Shown here: positions 18,921-26,204 of the stretch, in pieces
How positions within the stretch are numbered: position 1 is the stretch's first letter
Layout of the letters: every line of letters starts with the position of its first letter
NCBI RefSeq assembly: GCF_030056665.1
Contig: NZ_JASHIG010000008.1
Length of the DNA stretch: 64,000 bases
Source of the DNA: Flectobacillus roseus
GTDB lineage: Bacteria > Bacteroidota > Bacteroidia > Cytophagales > Spirosomataceae
Direction: 5' to 3' (one strand)
The notes under the pieces: model-generated
What the model was told of the DNA's origin: nothing
Seen by the model: the letters and a program-made list of their open reading frames with translations, nothing else
The model's database searches: none
Made by a program: the position numbers and the translations under genes

Positions 18921-19286
18921 ATGAAAACACGATCTGCACTTATTTTACTATTGTTATTTACGCTGTCTATAAGCTGTAAAGACAAGGAGGTTTCTCCACA
19001 AAAAGCGATTTTAGGAAAATGGGAATTCGTTGGTATCGGTAATGGAAGAATAGAAGCGCCATCTGGCGTAAAATGGTATGATGAATATCTTGAGGATAGT
19101 GTTCTACTACACCAGCAATATACCACGGGCAATATAGTGGTAGAAAAATACTTTTGGGAAAATAATGGATTTCTGAATTCAGGCGGAACTACCTATAAAT
19201 GCGTATTTTATGAAGATACAATGCAATTAGACTATGTTCATGCAAATGCCATCTTTATGTCAAGATTTTTCAAACGTATTAAATAA
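18921..19286 (+). CDS. Small lipoprotein, duplicated copy 2
   Basis: Paralogue of the gene at 16606, 121 residues, lipidated Cys19 in 'LFTLSISC', conserved 'GNGRIEAPSGVKWY' and 'TTYKCVF' blocks. The ATG at 18921 gives the same length as copy 1; an extra in-frame ATG two codons earlier exists here because of a small insertion. Differences cluster in the central strand ('HQQYTTGNIVVEKYFWE'), consistent with divergence after duplication and not with decay. The gene is alone between repeats E3 and E4. Confidence 0.8.
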   Translation: MKTRSALILLLLFTLSISCKDKEVSPQKAILGKWEFVGIGNGRIEAPSGVKWYDEYLEDSVLLHQQYTTGNIVVEKYFWENNGFLNSGGTTYKCVFYEDTMQLDYVHANAIFMSRFFKRIK

Positions 19287-19336
19287 TTACAATACTAGCT
19301 CAGGTCATCTCAATAATGAAGTTTTGCTAAGAAGGA

Positions 19337-19391
19337 CTCTGGATAGAATCCAGAGAAAAAGTGGGTACTGGCTAGGAGGTCAGCACCAGCG
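19337..19391 (+). repeat. Palindromic array repeat E4 (right half only)
   Basis: Same half-copy as E2, 'ctctggatagaatccagaga' through 'cagcaccagcg'. It follows the duplicated lipoprotein gene, so the half-copy existed before the duplication. Confidence 0.8.
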
Positions 19392-19435
19392 GGAGGGCAA
19401 AATTTATCACGTATAGTTCTACATTAATACTAACG

Positions 19436-19822
19436 TTAGGGCAAATCCATGTTTTCATCAGCATACTTAGTTGGTTCGGTATACTCTTCGTTTAACCTCA
19501 TCAGTAATTGTCTTGAAATAATCGACCATTTGCTCTTTGTATTACGATTCGCATCAGACAAAACCTCGTATATATCGCTATCATAGAGGCTATACAACTC
19601 ACTTTTTAACTCTATAAGTCTGTTAATAACATAATTATCAAATTTAGTATTAATTTGCTTTAATTGTTTCAGAAAACCCTTGTCGGCTAAGGAATCTAAT
19701 CTTAAAATTGCCTCTTCAAAATTCATTATATCTCCTTCATGATAGTCTTTTAAGTCAGTAGCCAAAATCATCAATATGAAGACTATTTCTTCATAATGAA
19801 AATGTAAAATATTTCTTCTCAT
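19436..19822 (-). CDS. Hypothetical protein, duplicated copy 1
   Basis: Cytoplasmic, helical protein of 128 residues (MRRNILHFHYEEIV start). The frame is open further upstream, but that part is encoded by repeat E5, so I use the ATG at 19822. The same ATG in the paralogue at 20478 gives an identical length of 128 residues. Shared blocks are 'DYHEGD', 'EAILRLDSLADK', 'NNYVINRLIEL' or its variants, and 'SRQLLMRLNEEYTEPTKYA'. No family is recognised. A TTG start nine codons earlier (LINITN) is a possible alternative in both. Sole gene between E4 and E5. Confidence 0.65.
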   Translation of the reverse strand: MRRNILHFHYEEIVFILMILATDLKDYHEGDIMNFEEAILRLDSLADKGFLKQLKQINTKFDNYVINRLIELKSELYSLYDSDIYEVLSDANRNTKSKWSIISRQLLMRLNEEYTEPTKYADENMDLP

Positions 19823-19896
19823 TCTAAGTTTATTGGTAATGTTGATCAAATTATGTCTTTTGCTAATAAATTGGACGATAAGGTATTTTGGAGCCT

Positions 19897-20048
19897 CCGC
19901 TAGTGCTGGCTTCCTAGCGAGGACTAACACGTTCTAAGGATTCCAGTCCTACTATAAAAATCAATTCAATAGTAAAATTTTTAAAAGAAAGCTTCTGGAT
20001 ACAATCCAGAGAAAAAATTGGTACTGGCTAGGAAGCCAGCACCAGCGG
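19897..20048 (+). repeat. Palindromic array repeat E5 (full copy)
   Basis: Full copy of about 152 bp with left arm 'cgctagtgctggcttcctag' and right arm 'tactggctaggaagccagca' ending 'ccagcgg'. Inner hairpin GGATTccAGTCC is slightly diverged. Same orientation as E3. Confidence 0.85.
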
Positions 20049-20091
20049 GAGGGCAAATTTTATCATTTATAGTTCTACATCGATACTAACG

Positions 20092-20478
20092 TTAGCGCCA
20101 ATGCATGTGTTTCTCAGCATATTTAGTTGGTTCGGTATACTCTTCGTTTAACCTCATCAGTAATTGCCTTGATATAATCAAACACTTGCTCATAGTACTA
20201 CTTTCTTTAGATAAAGCCTTATGAAGCTTGCTATCATAAAGACTAGATAACTCACGCTGTAACTCGATAAGTCTGTTAATAACATAATTATTAATTTTAT
20301 TATTTATTGGCTTTAATTGTTTCAGGAAATCCTTGTCGGCTAAGGAATCTAATCTTAAAATTGCCTCTGCAAAGTTCATTAGATCTCCTTCATGATAGTC
20401 TTTTAGATCAGTAGTAGCCAAAATCATCAATATGAAAACTATTTCTTCATAATGAAATTGCAAAACATTTCTTCTCAT
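20092..20478 (-). CDS. Hypothetical protein, duplicated copy 2
   Basis: Paralogue of the gene at 19436, also 128 residues from the ATG at 20478. It differs in the middle ('SKLHKALSKESSTMSKC') and at the extreme C-terminus ('EKHMHWR' versus 'DENMDLP'). Gene plus following repeat are duplicated with an offset of 656 bp, so the unit copied was gene + element. Sequence outside the variable middle is well conserved, which suggests both copies are, or recently were, under selection. Sole gene between E5 and E6; function unknown. Confidence 0.65.
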   Translation of the reverse strand: MRRNVLQFHYEEIVFILMILATTDLKDYHEGDLMNFAEAILRLDSLADKDFLKQLKPINNKINNYVINRLIELQRELSSLYDSKLHKALSKESSTMSKCLIISRQLLMRLNEEYTEPTKYAEKHMHWR

Positions 20479-20552
20479 TCTAAGTGTATTGGTAATATTG
20501 ATCAAATAATGTCTTTTGCTAATAAATTGGACGATAAAGTATTTTGTAGCCT

Positions 20553-20734
20553 CCGCTAGTGCTGGCTTCCTAGCCAGTACTTACTCAATCTAAGGCTTCG
20601 AATCCTTTTTATCACACTGCTCTGCAAGGTAAACCTATAATGAAAGTCAGCATAATTGTGAGATTTTGGAAATAAAGCTTCTAGGTAGAATCCAGAGAAA
20701 AAATGGGTATTGGCTAGGAAGCCAGCATCAGCGG
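20553..20734 (+). repeat. Palindromic array repeat E6 (variant middle)
   Basis: Copy of about 182 bp with canonical arms ('ccgctagtgctggcttccta' and 'tattggctaggaagccagca') but the variant middle shared with E1 ('taaggcttcgaatccttttt', 'ggtaaacctataatgaaagt'). It shows that two sub-families of the element coexist in the array. Confidence 0.85.
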
Positions 20735-20809
20735 AATACAGCTGTAACTAACAATATGAAATGTGAGTGGCTTGTAAATTGCATATTCCAAGTTTCTACA
20801 CGTCATACT

Positions 20810-21247
20810 TTATCTCTTTACTTTAAAATAATATTTATTTTCTTTACCTCTTTTAAGATTGTGTCTTACAGATTCAGGATCGTTATAGTAAGACCCAATA
20901 TTAAGCGAGTCTTGACTCACATATACAGAATCTTTAAAGATATATCTGTACAAAGAATCTCCAGCAATATCAAGAGCAATATTTAAGGTTTCTTTGGGTA
21001 TTTTAACTGAAATTTGACAATTACCCTTGTTATCTGTTTGAGAGTGAATGAAGAAAAGGGACTGACTATTAAATAAACCTAACGGTTTTGATCCAACAAA
21101 GATGAAGCCGAAATCTTTAATCGGCTTGCCCTTGGTATCTGTAACATTAATTTTAATATCGGTTGGGGTATTGAATCCTTCATCGTTTTCACAGGATGTA
21201 GAAAGAATCAAAATGAAACAGAGTAGTGTGAATGTTGTAGATTTCAT
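20810..21247 (-). CDS. Small lipoprotein with predicted beta-sandwich domain
   Basis: Lipoprotein of 145 residues with signal 'TLLCFILILSTSC' and Cys19. The mature part has 'INVTDTKGKPIKDFGFIFVG' and 'TDNKGNCQISVKIPKE', the pattern of a transthyretin-like or carboxypeptidase-regulatory sandwich. It ends in a basic 'KRGKENKYYFKVKR'. No enzyme motif. It is the only gene between repeats E6 and E7. Probably anchored in the outer membrane or periplasm; function unknown. Confidence 0.7.
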   Translation of the reverse strand: MKSTTFTLLCFILILSTSCENDEGFNTPTDIKINVTDTKGKPIKDFGFIFVGSKPLGLFNSQSLFFIHSQTDNKGNCQISVKIPKETLNIALDIAGDSLYRYIFKDSVYVSQDSLNIGSYYNDPESVRHNLKRGKENKYYFKVKR

Positions 21248-21289
21248 AATGCGAGTTTAGAATAAAATATAAATTGCTAATGAGAACCT

Positions 21290-21401
21290 TCGCCAGTGCC
21301 GACTTTCTAATCAGTACTTACTCAATCTGCGAGGTAAAGCCATGCTTCTGGATTCTAGCCAAAGAAAAAATAGGTGCTGGCTTCTTAGCCAGCACCAGCG
21401 G
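21290..21401 (+). repeat. Palindromic array repeat E7 (shortened copy)
   Basis: Shortened copy of about 112 bp. The left arm is diverged ('cgccagtgccgactttctaa'), the inner part is deleted, and the right arm forms its own hairpin GGTGCTGG / CCAGCACC before 'agcgg'. It ends about 15 bp before the stop of the HD-ATPase gene. Confidence 0.75.
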
Positions 21402-21415
21402 GAGATTAAAGTGCT

Positions 21416-24184
21416 CTATTTCAGATACTTTCTCATATAAGGCTCTAGTTCATCAAAAGCTCTACCGTACATTTTTTTTCTTTCTTCAATATCGTATGGG
21501 ATTATATAATTTTCCCCAATATACATTTTAAGTAGCTTGTTTAATACATTATTAAAGTAATTGTGTGAACTATTAAAATAAATCTCTTCAGTAATAAAAC
21601 TTATTTTTTTTAAATCTTCTTTAAAGATTTCTAAATTTAAGTCCGATGTGTCTATATTATCATAATCCCAAGAAATCCAACCATACTTTTGTTCATTAAT
21701 TTTGTGGCTCTTTTCAACAGTATGATGTACTTTGTTATTTTCAAACATTAAATCATATAATTTTTGCGAATGATAGATTCTTGTTGGCCTGTAGAATTGT
21801 AAATAACTGGTTATTTTTTCACCAATATATTGTAAATAGTTTGAATAATTATTTATAGAAACAGACAAATTAAAATCTATTAAATAATTATCTAAAGGAA
21901 TCGACTTGAAATCTAATAAAATTTCTTCACTAGGGTCTGCTGAACTATTAAATCCAATGTGTATTTTCTTTTTATTTCCCTCATAGCTTTGGGTAAAGTA
22001 ATTATAATTAATTATAAAACCCTTAGTTGTATAAAAATATGAATCCATTTTAATACCGCTAGGATGATTAAAGCTTTCTGTAGACGAACTTATCTGAAGT
22101 TTATTGTCTTTAATCAAATATTTATTTTTATATAATAACATACTGGCAATGAAATCTTTAAAAATATCTTCTAATAATTCATCTTCAAAAGATAGTTTAC
22201 CCATAATAGACTGCCTACTAAGATTTAAGTCTAATTTCGCATTCGAATCAATAATATGAATTGTAGGAGTGGAGTTAATATATTTTAGAATATATGTATT
22301 TGGTACAAGTATACCATTACAGGTAGTAATATTATTTTTACTATAATACCATATAACTTTATCAAAATGCTCAGGAAATATTTCATGTTGTTCATCTGAA
22401 ACTTTCAATGGATCAATTAAATTCGATGTTACAACATTTTTATTATTTTTTTGATAAATGACTTTAGGTTTTTTAAATCGGTACCAATTTTGCCATCTAT
22501 CAATATTTTTTAACTTCTCTTTCTTATCTAATTCTAGTAAAATTTTTATTTTGGTACCTCTATTTTCTCTTGGTGTTTTTTTTTCTATGTTTAATTGTTC
22601 ACTATCAAGTTTAGCTTTAAAGGAATAAGTATAATAATCATCACTATTATACGTTTCTACTTCAATTTCATCACCTAGTAAAAAAGCAGCTAATACGCCA
22701 ACCCCAAATCTACCACTTCTCATAACATCAGACTTACCATCTTCATTAGTATATTTTTTTTGCCAGTCTATGCTTTTTCTAAATGAAGAACCTGCTTTTA
22801 AAAAATAGTTTTTTAATTCTGCTAATGTCATACCTTTTCCATTGTCTTCAATAATAAAAAAGGAGACATTGTCTTCTTCGATAATCGATACTTTTATTAA
22901 TGCTTCATATGGTTTGCTCAATTTAGTATATTCAGCTTCAAGCTCTTTACAAGCATCAATAGCATTTTGCAAAAGCTCTCTAACACCATATGTAGGATCG
23001 TTTCCATACAAAGGAGCTATTAGTAATTTTGCCAAGTCATTATCATACTCAAAGTTTATTTTTTCGGGTATGTAAGTAACATTCTTAAGAAATTGTCCAC
23101 GTTTATCTAAATTAGATTTTACACGACGGTATTGAATTTTGGGTTGTTTATCTTGACTTTCTTTGCCATAAATTTCCCCTAGTATAGCCCATGAGATATC
23201 TAACTCGTATTGTATAGATTTAAAAAGCTGACTAAGTTTTAAAAATAAATTACTGTTATCTGGTTTCGCTTCTATATAAAGAACCTCTGGGTCTTGTGTG
23301 TAAGGTTTAACAAAATCTATAGCAAGATGCTTATCATGTTCTATTTGAGAAATTGGACTTGAAAAAGTTTTTAATTTAAGAAGAGGTTTATCTATTCTTG
23401 TTGCATCAAATTGAAAATAGTCAGCAATTCTTAATACAACCATTAGAAAAATAACATCTACAGAATAAGGCTTTGACCACTCTTCCTCAGATATTGTTTT
23501 TAGATACTCGAATGTATCTCTTATTTCCATTCCATGGCTGCGTGCTACAATACCAGCAAGTTGTCTAATCCATTTATCTGTTCCTGATGCAAATTCTAAT
23601 AATTCATTATTTTTGCCAACAAGCCCTTTTAATGAAATTTCTTGAGCAATTCTTGGATGATTTCTTCTAATAAATTCTCCTATTAATAGTTTGTCAGCTT
23701 CAGTAATATTTAAACGGTCATTCAAGTCAGGTCTTCTAAATATATGATGCTCATTACCAAAAATAGCTTTTAATTGTTTCCCGCTAAATTTTTTAGCTTC
23801 ATCTAGATAGTCTTCCCAAAGTTGATTCCATGTTTTTTCATCTAATATGTTATCTTTAATATCATCATTTTTACCATCAACTAAACTTTTGAATGAATCG
23901 AAAGTTAATTGCATACCTAAATCATGTAGAATAATTGATAAGACAAGAATTGCTACGTTGTTAGGGTTAAGTATTTTATCAAAGGTATCATTAGTTATAA
24001 TGTGTTCAGAAGCATTTAAAACACTATTGATGTGCTTTACACCATGGTCTGTATATTCTGGAAAAAAATATAACTTGTTATCTTCAAATATTTTAGAGAA
24101 TACAGCTACTGTTGTAATAACTTGACCATGAATGTATGGGTCTTTCTTTAAAATCGCTTCAAATTTAGAGGGGATTGTAAGCAT
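21416..24184 (-). CDS. HD domain + GHKL (Hsp90-type) ATPase protein
   Basis: Cytoplasmic protein of 922 residues with two recognisable parts. Residues about 40-260 hold an HD-type metal site ('EYTDHGVKH', His47; 'ILHDLGM', His87-Asp88; later 'HHIFRR' and 'RSHGME'). Residues about 385-560 hold a GHKL ATP-binding fold with N-box 'RELLQNAIDACK', G1 'EDNGKGMT', and G2 'SGRFGVGVLAAF'. The C-terminal 350 residues are unassigned. HD plus Hsp90-like ATPase proteins occur sporadically in bacteria and are candidates for stress or phage-defence roles; here that is only inference. It lies alone between repeats E7 and E8, is very AT-rich, and has no partner gene. Confidence 0.8.
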   Translation of the reverse strand: MLTIPSKFEAILKKDPYIHGQVITTVAVFSKIFEDNKLYFFPEYTDHGVKHINSVLNASEHIITNDTFDKILNPNNVAILVLSIILHDLGMQLTFDSFKSLVDGKNDDIKDNILDEKTWNQLWEDYLDEAKKFSGKQLKAIFGNEHHIFRRPDLNDRLNITEADKLLIGEFIRRNHPRIAQEISLKGLVGKNNELLEFASGTDKWIRQLAGIVARSHGMEIRDTFEYLKTISEEEWSKPYSVDVIFLMVVLRIADYFQFDATRIDKPLLKLKTFSSPISQIEHDKHLAIDFVKPYTQDPEVLYIEAKPDNSNLFLKLSQLFKSIQYELDISWAILGEIYGKESQDKQPKIQYRRVKSNLDKRGQFLKNVTYIPEKINFEYDNDLAKLLIAPLYGNDPTYGVRELLQNAIDACKELEAEYTKLSKPYEALIKVSIIEEDNVSFFIIEDNGKGMTLAELKNYFLKAGSSFRKSIDWQKKYTNEDGKSDVMRSGRFGVGVLAAFLLGDEIEVETYNSDDYYTYSFKAKLDSEQLNIEKKTPRENRGTKIKILLELDKKEKLKNIDRWQNWYRFKKPKVIYQKNNKNVVTSNLIDPLKVSDEQHEIFPEHFDKVIWYYSKNNITTCNGILVPNTYILKYINSTPTIHIIDSNAKLDLNLSRQSIMGKLSFEDELLEDIFKDFIASMLLYKNKYLIKDNKLQISSSTESFNHPSGIKMDSYFYTTKGFIINYNYFTQSYEGNKKKIHIGFNSSADPSEEILLDFKSIPLDNYLIDFNLSVSINNYSNYLQYIGEKITSYLQFYRPTRIYHSQKLYDLMFENNKVHHTVEKSHKINEQKYGWISWDYDNIDTSDLNLEIFKEDLKKISFITEEIYFNSSHNYFNNVLNKLLKMYIGENYIIPYDIEERKKMYGRAFDELEPYMRKYLK

Positions 24185-24467
24185 TGATTTGTGTTTTTAG
24201 ATGACTAGTTTTAAATGTAACCAAAGAGAATCGTTGGTTGATTGGTAAGAAAATTTAAATGGAAGAATGGCAGTTCATAATAAGTATTGATGTCGAAACT
24301 AGGCATACGAATGTTTGTATTTGGGTGGTGGAAAATAATAAAAACCAAAGCATCAAAATACTGATTACTACAAAATTAGAGAAATGCCCCAATTGTTCAA
24401 GTGAAAATATGGTTAAAAACGAATTTACCAAAGCAGGTATCAACTAGGTTTATATAGTGATTTTCCC
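24185..24467. other. Intergenic gap holding one small possible ORF
   Basis: About 280 bp between the HD-ATPase start and repeat E8. It holds the promoter of the HD-ATPase gene and the 62-codon frame described separately. No other signal seen. Confidence 0.4.
24259..24447 (+). CDS. Small ORF with zinc-ribbon-like end, possible transposase remnant
   Basis: A 62-residue frame ending 'KCPNCSSENMVKNEFTKAGI'. The CxxC followed by 'VKNxxxKAG' resembles the N-terminal zinc ribbon of IS1-like InsA proteins, which normally continue 'KQRYLC'; here it stops after 'AGIN'. The first 40 residues are not recognised. It may be a decayed insertion-sequence fragment or a chance frame, since an equally long frame exists on the other strand. 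No inverted repeats or target duplications belonging to an IS are visible. Confidence 0.3.
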   Translation: MEEWQFIISIDVETRHTNVCIWVVENNKNQSIKILITTKLEKCPNCSSENMVKNEFTKAGIN

Positions 24468-24612
24468 CCGCTAGTGCTGGCTTCCTAGCCAGTACTAATT
24501 CAATCTAAGGATTCTAATCCTACTATAAATATCAACTCAATTGTAAAATTTTGGAAAGAAAGCTTCTGGATAGAATCCAGAGAAAAAAAGGTGCTGGATT
24601 CAATCCAGCACC
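24468..24612 (+). repeat. Palindromic array repeat E8 (last copy)
   Basis: Copy of 145 bp with canonical left arm 'ccgctagtgctggcttccta' and inner hairpins. The right arm is replaced by a perfect hairpin GGTGCTGGATT / AATCCAGCACC. It is the last copy in the window and borders the RND operon terminator. Confidence 0.85.
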
Positions 24613-24700
24613 ATCACAGTCTATTTTACTTTATGTCCGAAATCAGAAATCCCAAATCTACAATAGTTTCACAATTCATCACTCAAAACTCATAATTAAA

Positions 24701-24736
24701 AATAATCCCCATCTTACTCGGTAAAATGGGGTTATT
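24701..24736 (-). terminator. Rho-independent terminator of RND efflux operon
   Basis: On the minus strand: AATAACCCCAT, loop, ATGGGGATTATT, then a T run. Sits about 25 bp after the stop of the TolC-like gene. Confidence 0.75.
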
Positions 24737-24761
24737 TGCACTAACGATTACACAATACAAA

Positions 24762-26204
24762 TTAATTCCATCCGCCGCCGAGTGCTCTGTAAGCATTTAC
24801 AAAAGCATTCATTTGGCGCATTTTTGTTTCAATCAATTCCATACGTGATTCTAATACGTCACGTTGGGTCAACAACACTTCCATATAATCTGCTCTAGCC
24901 GACTTGAAGAGTTTGATAGAGATTTCCGTAGATTGTGTAAGTGCATCTACTTGATTAGACTTCATGTTGAAGTTCTTATCCAAGTTATCAATGTTTGATA
25001 ATTGGTTGGTTACCTCAATACAAGCATTCAACACTGTTCTTTCAAACTCGATGATTGCTTTGATTTGCTTGGCACTTGCGGTATTATAGCCAGCAATCAA
25101 GGCATATTTGTTTACCAATGGACCAGCGATGTCGCCAGCCAATGAGGTAATCAATGCTTGAGGTAGATTGACCAAATACAAAGGATTGTAAGATCTAAAG
25201 CCCAAACCAGCACTCAAACCCAAAGAAGGGTAGAAGTTGGCTCTCGCAATACTTACGTCTAGTTTCGCAGCCGAAAGTTTCAACTCAGCTGCTCTTACAT
25301 CTGGACGATTGATAATCAATTGCGAAGGCAAGCCAGCATATATCTTTGTTGGTGCCAAAGTGTTGAAATTGTCAGAACTTCTATCTACATGTTGTGGGTA
25401 ACGTCCCACCAAGAAGTTGATTTTGTTTTCGGCTTCAACAATTTTCTGCTGAATTTCATACTGCAAACTTTGCGTTTTGAATACCTCAGCCTCGAATCTG
25501 CGCACAGCTAGTTCAGTAACTTTAGCTGCTTGTTTTTCTTGTCTGATGATATTCAAGGCATTGCTCAAAATCTCGATGTTTTGCTTGATAATAGCCAATT
25601 GGTTGTCTAATGCCAATAATTCATAATAAGAATTAGCAATTTCTCCTACCAAATTGGTTACCAGAAAGTTTTTGCCCTCAATGCTTGCGAAATAGTTTTG
25701 TGCAGCTACTTTTTGTGCGTTACGCAATTTGTGCCAAATATCCACTTCCCAACTCGCTCTTGCGCCCACCATCATATCAGGCAAAACCTCTGGAGTTCTT
25801 ACGCCAGGGCGGATTTCAGACATATCGTCTGCCGCACCTTGACTGGTATATCTCGAAACTTTGTCTACACCTAAGCCACCACCAAGTTTTACAAAAGGAA
25901 GGTATTCCCCTTTACGAGCATTGATTTCGTTGCGCGAAATTTCAATTTCTTGTAAAGTAAGATTCAATTCCTGATTGTTTAACAAAGCTGTATCAATCAA
26001 GGCTTCCAATTTTGGATCAGTGAAAAACTCTTTCCACTTGATTTTAGCCACATTGGTCGAGTCGCTTGTACTGCCATTATAGGTAGCAGGCGTATTACGG
26101 TTTTCTGTTTTAGTCACAGGTACCAAAGACTTTGGTACGCAGGCCGCTACCATCATCAGTACACAGCCCGTTGCTAAATAATTGATTTTTCTTATATTAT
26201 TCAT
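24762..26204 (-). CDS. TolC/OprM-type efflux outer membrane lipoprotein
   Basis: Outer-membrane channel of a tripartite pump, 480 residues, usual for the NodT/OprM family. Lipobox 'LMMVAAC' gives lipidated Cys22. Two OEP repeats follow, with the hallmark 'LPSQLIINRPDVRAAELKL' and 'ARANFYPSLGLSAGLGF'. The start overlaps the stop of the RND pump gene by eight bases, so it is translationally coupled and is the last gene of the operon. Confidence 0.93.
   Translation of the reverse strand: MNNIRKINYLATGCVLMMVAACVPKSLVPVTKTENRNTPATYNGSTSDSTNVAKIKWKEFFTDPKLEALIDTALLNNQELNLTLQEIEISRNEINARKGEYLPFVKLGGGLGVDKVSRYTSQGAADDMSEIRPGVRTPEVLPDMMVGARASWEVDIWHKLRNAQKVAAQNYFASIEGKNFLVTNLVGEIANSYYELLALDNQLAIIKQNIEILSNALNIIRQEKQAAKVTELAVRRFEAEVFKTQSLQYEIQQKIVEAENKINFLVGRYPQHVDRSSDNFNTLAPTKIYAGLPSQLIINRPDVRAAELKLSAAKLDVSIARANFYPSLGLSAGLGFRSYNPLYLVNLPQALITSLAGDIAGPLVNKYALIAGYNTASAKQIKAIIEFERTVLNACIEVTNQLSNIDNLDKNFNMKSNQVDALTQSTEISIKLFKSARADYMEVLLTQRDVLESRMELIETKMRQMNAFVNAYRALGGGWN

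Noticed and set aside
19823..19930. N-terminal extension of the 128-aa gene
   Set aside because: The extra 36 codons come from repeat E5, start with GTG, and are absent from the paralogue.
24255..24443. Minus-strand 62-codon ORF opposite the zinc-ribbon-like frame
   Set aside because: It mirrors the + strand frame and has no motif; the + frame is slightly better supported.
16326..24612. CRISPR array
   Set aside because: Repeats are about 150 bp and the spacing is gene-sized and irregular; no short repeat-spacer units and no cas genes.
16326..24612. True integron cassette array with attC sites
   Set aside because: Spacing and orientation fit, but R'/R'' core boxes (GTTRRRY/RYYYAAC) are not found and no integrase gene is in the window. 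Kept as an analogy only.
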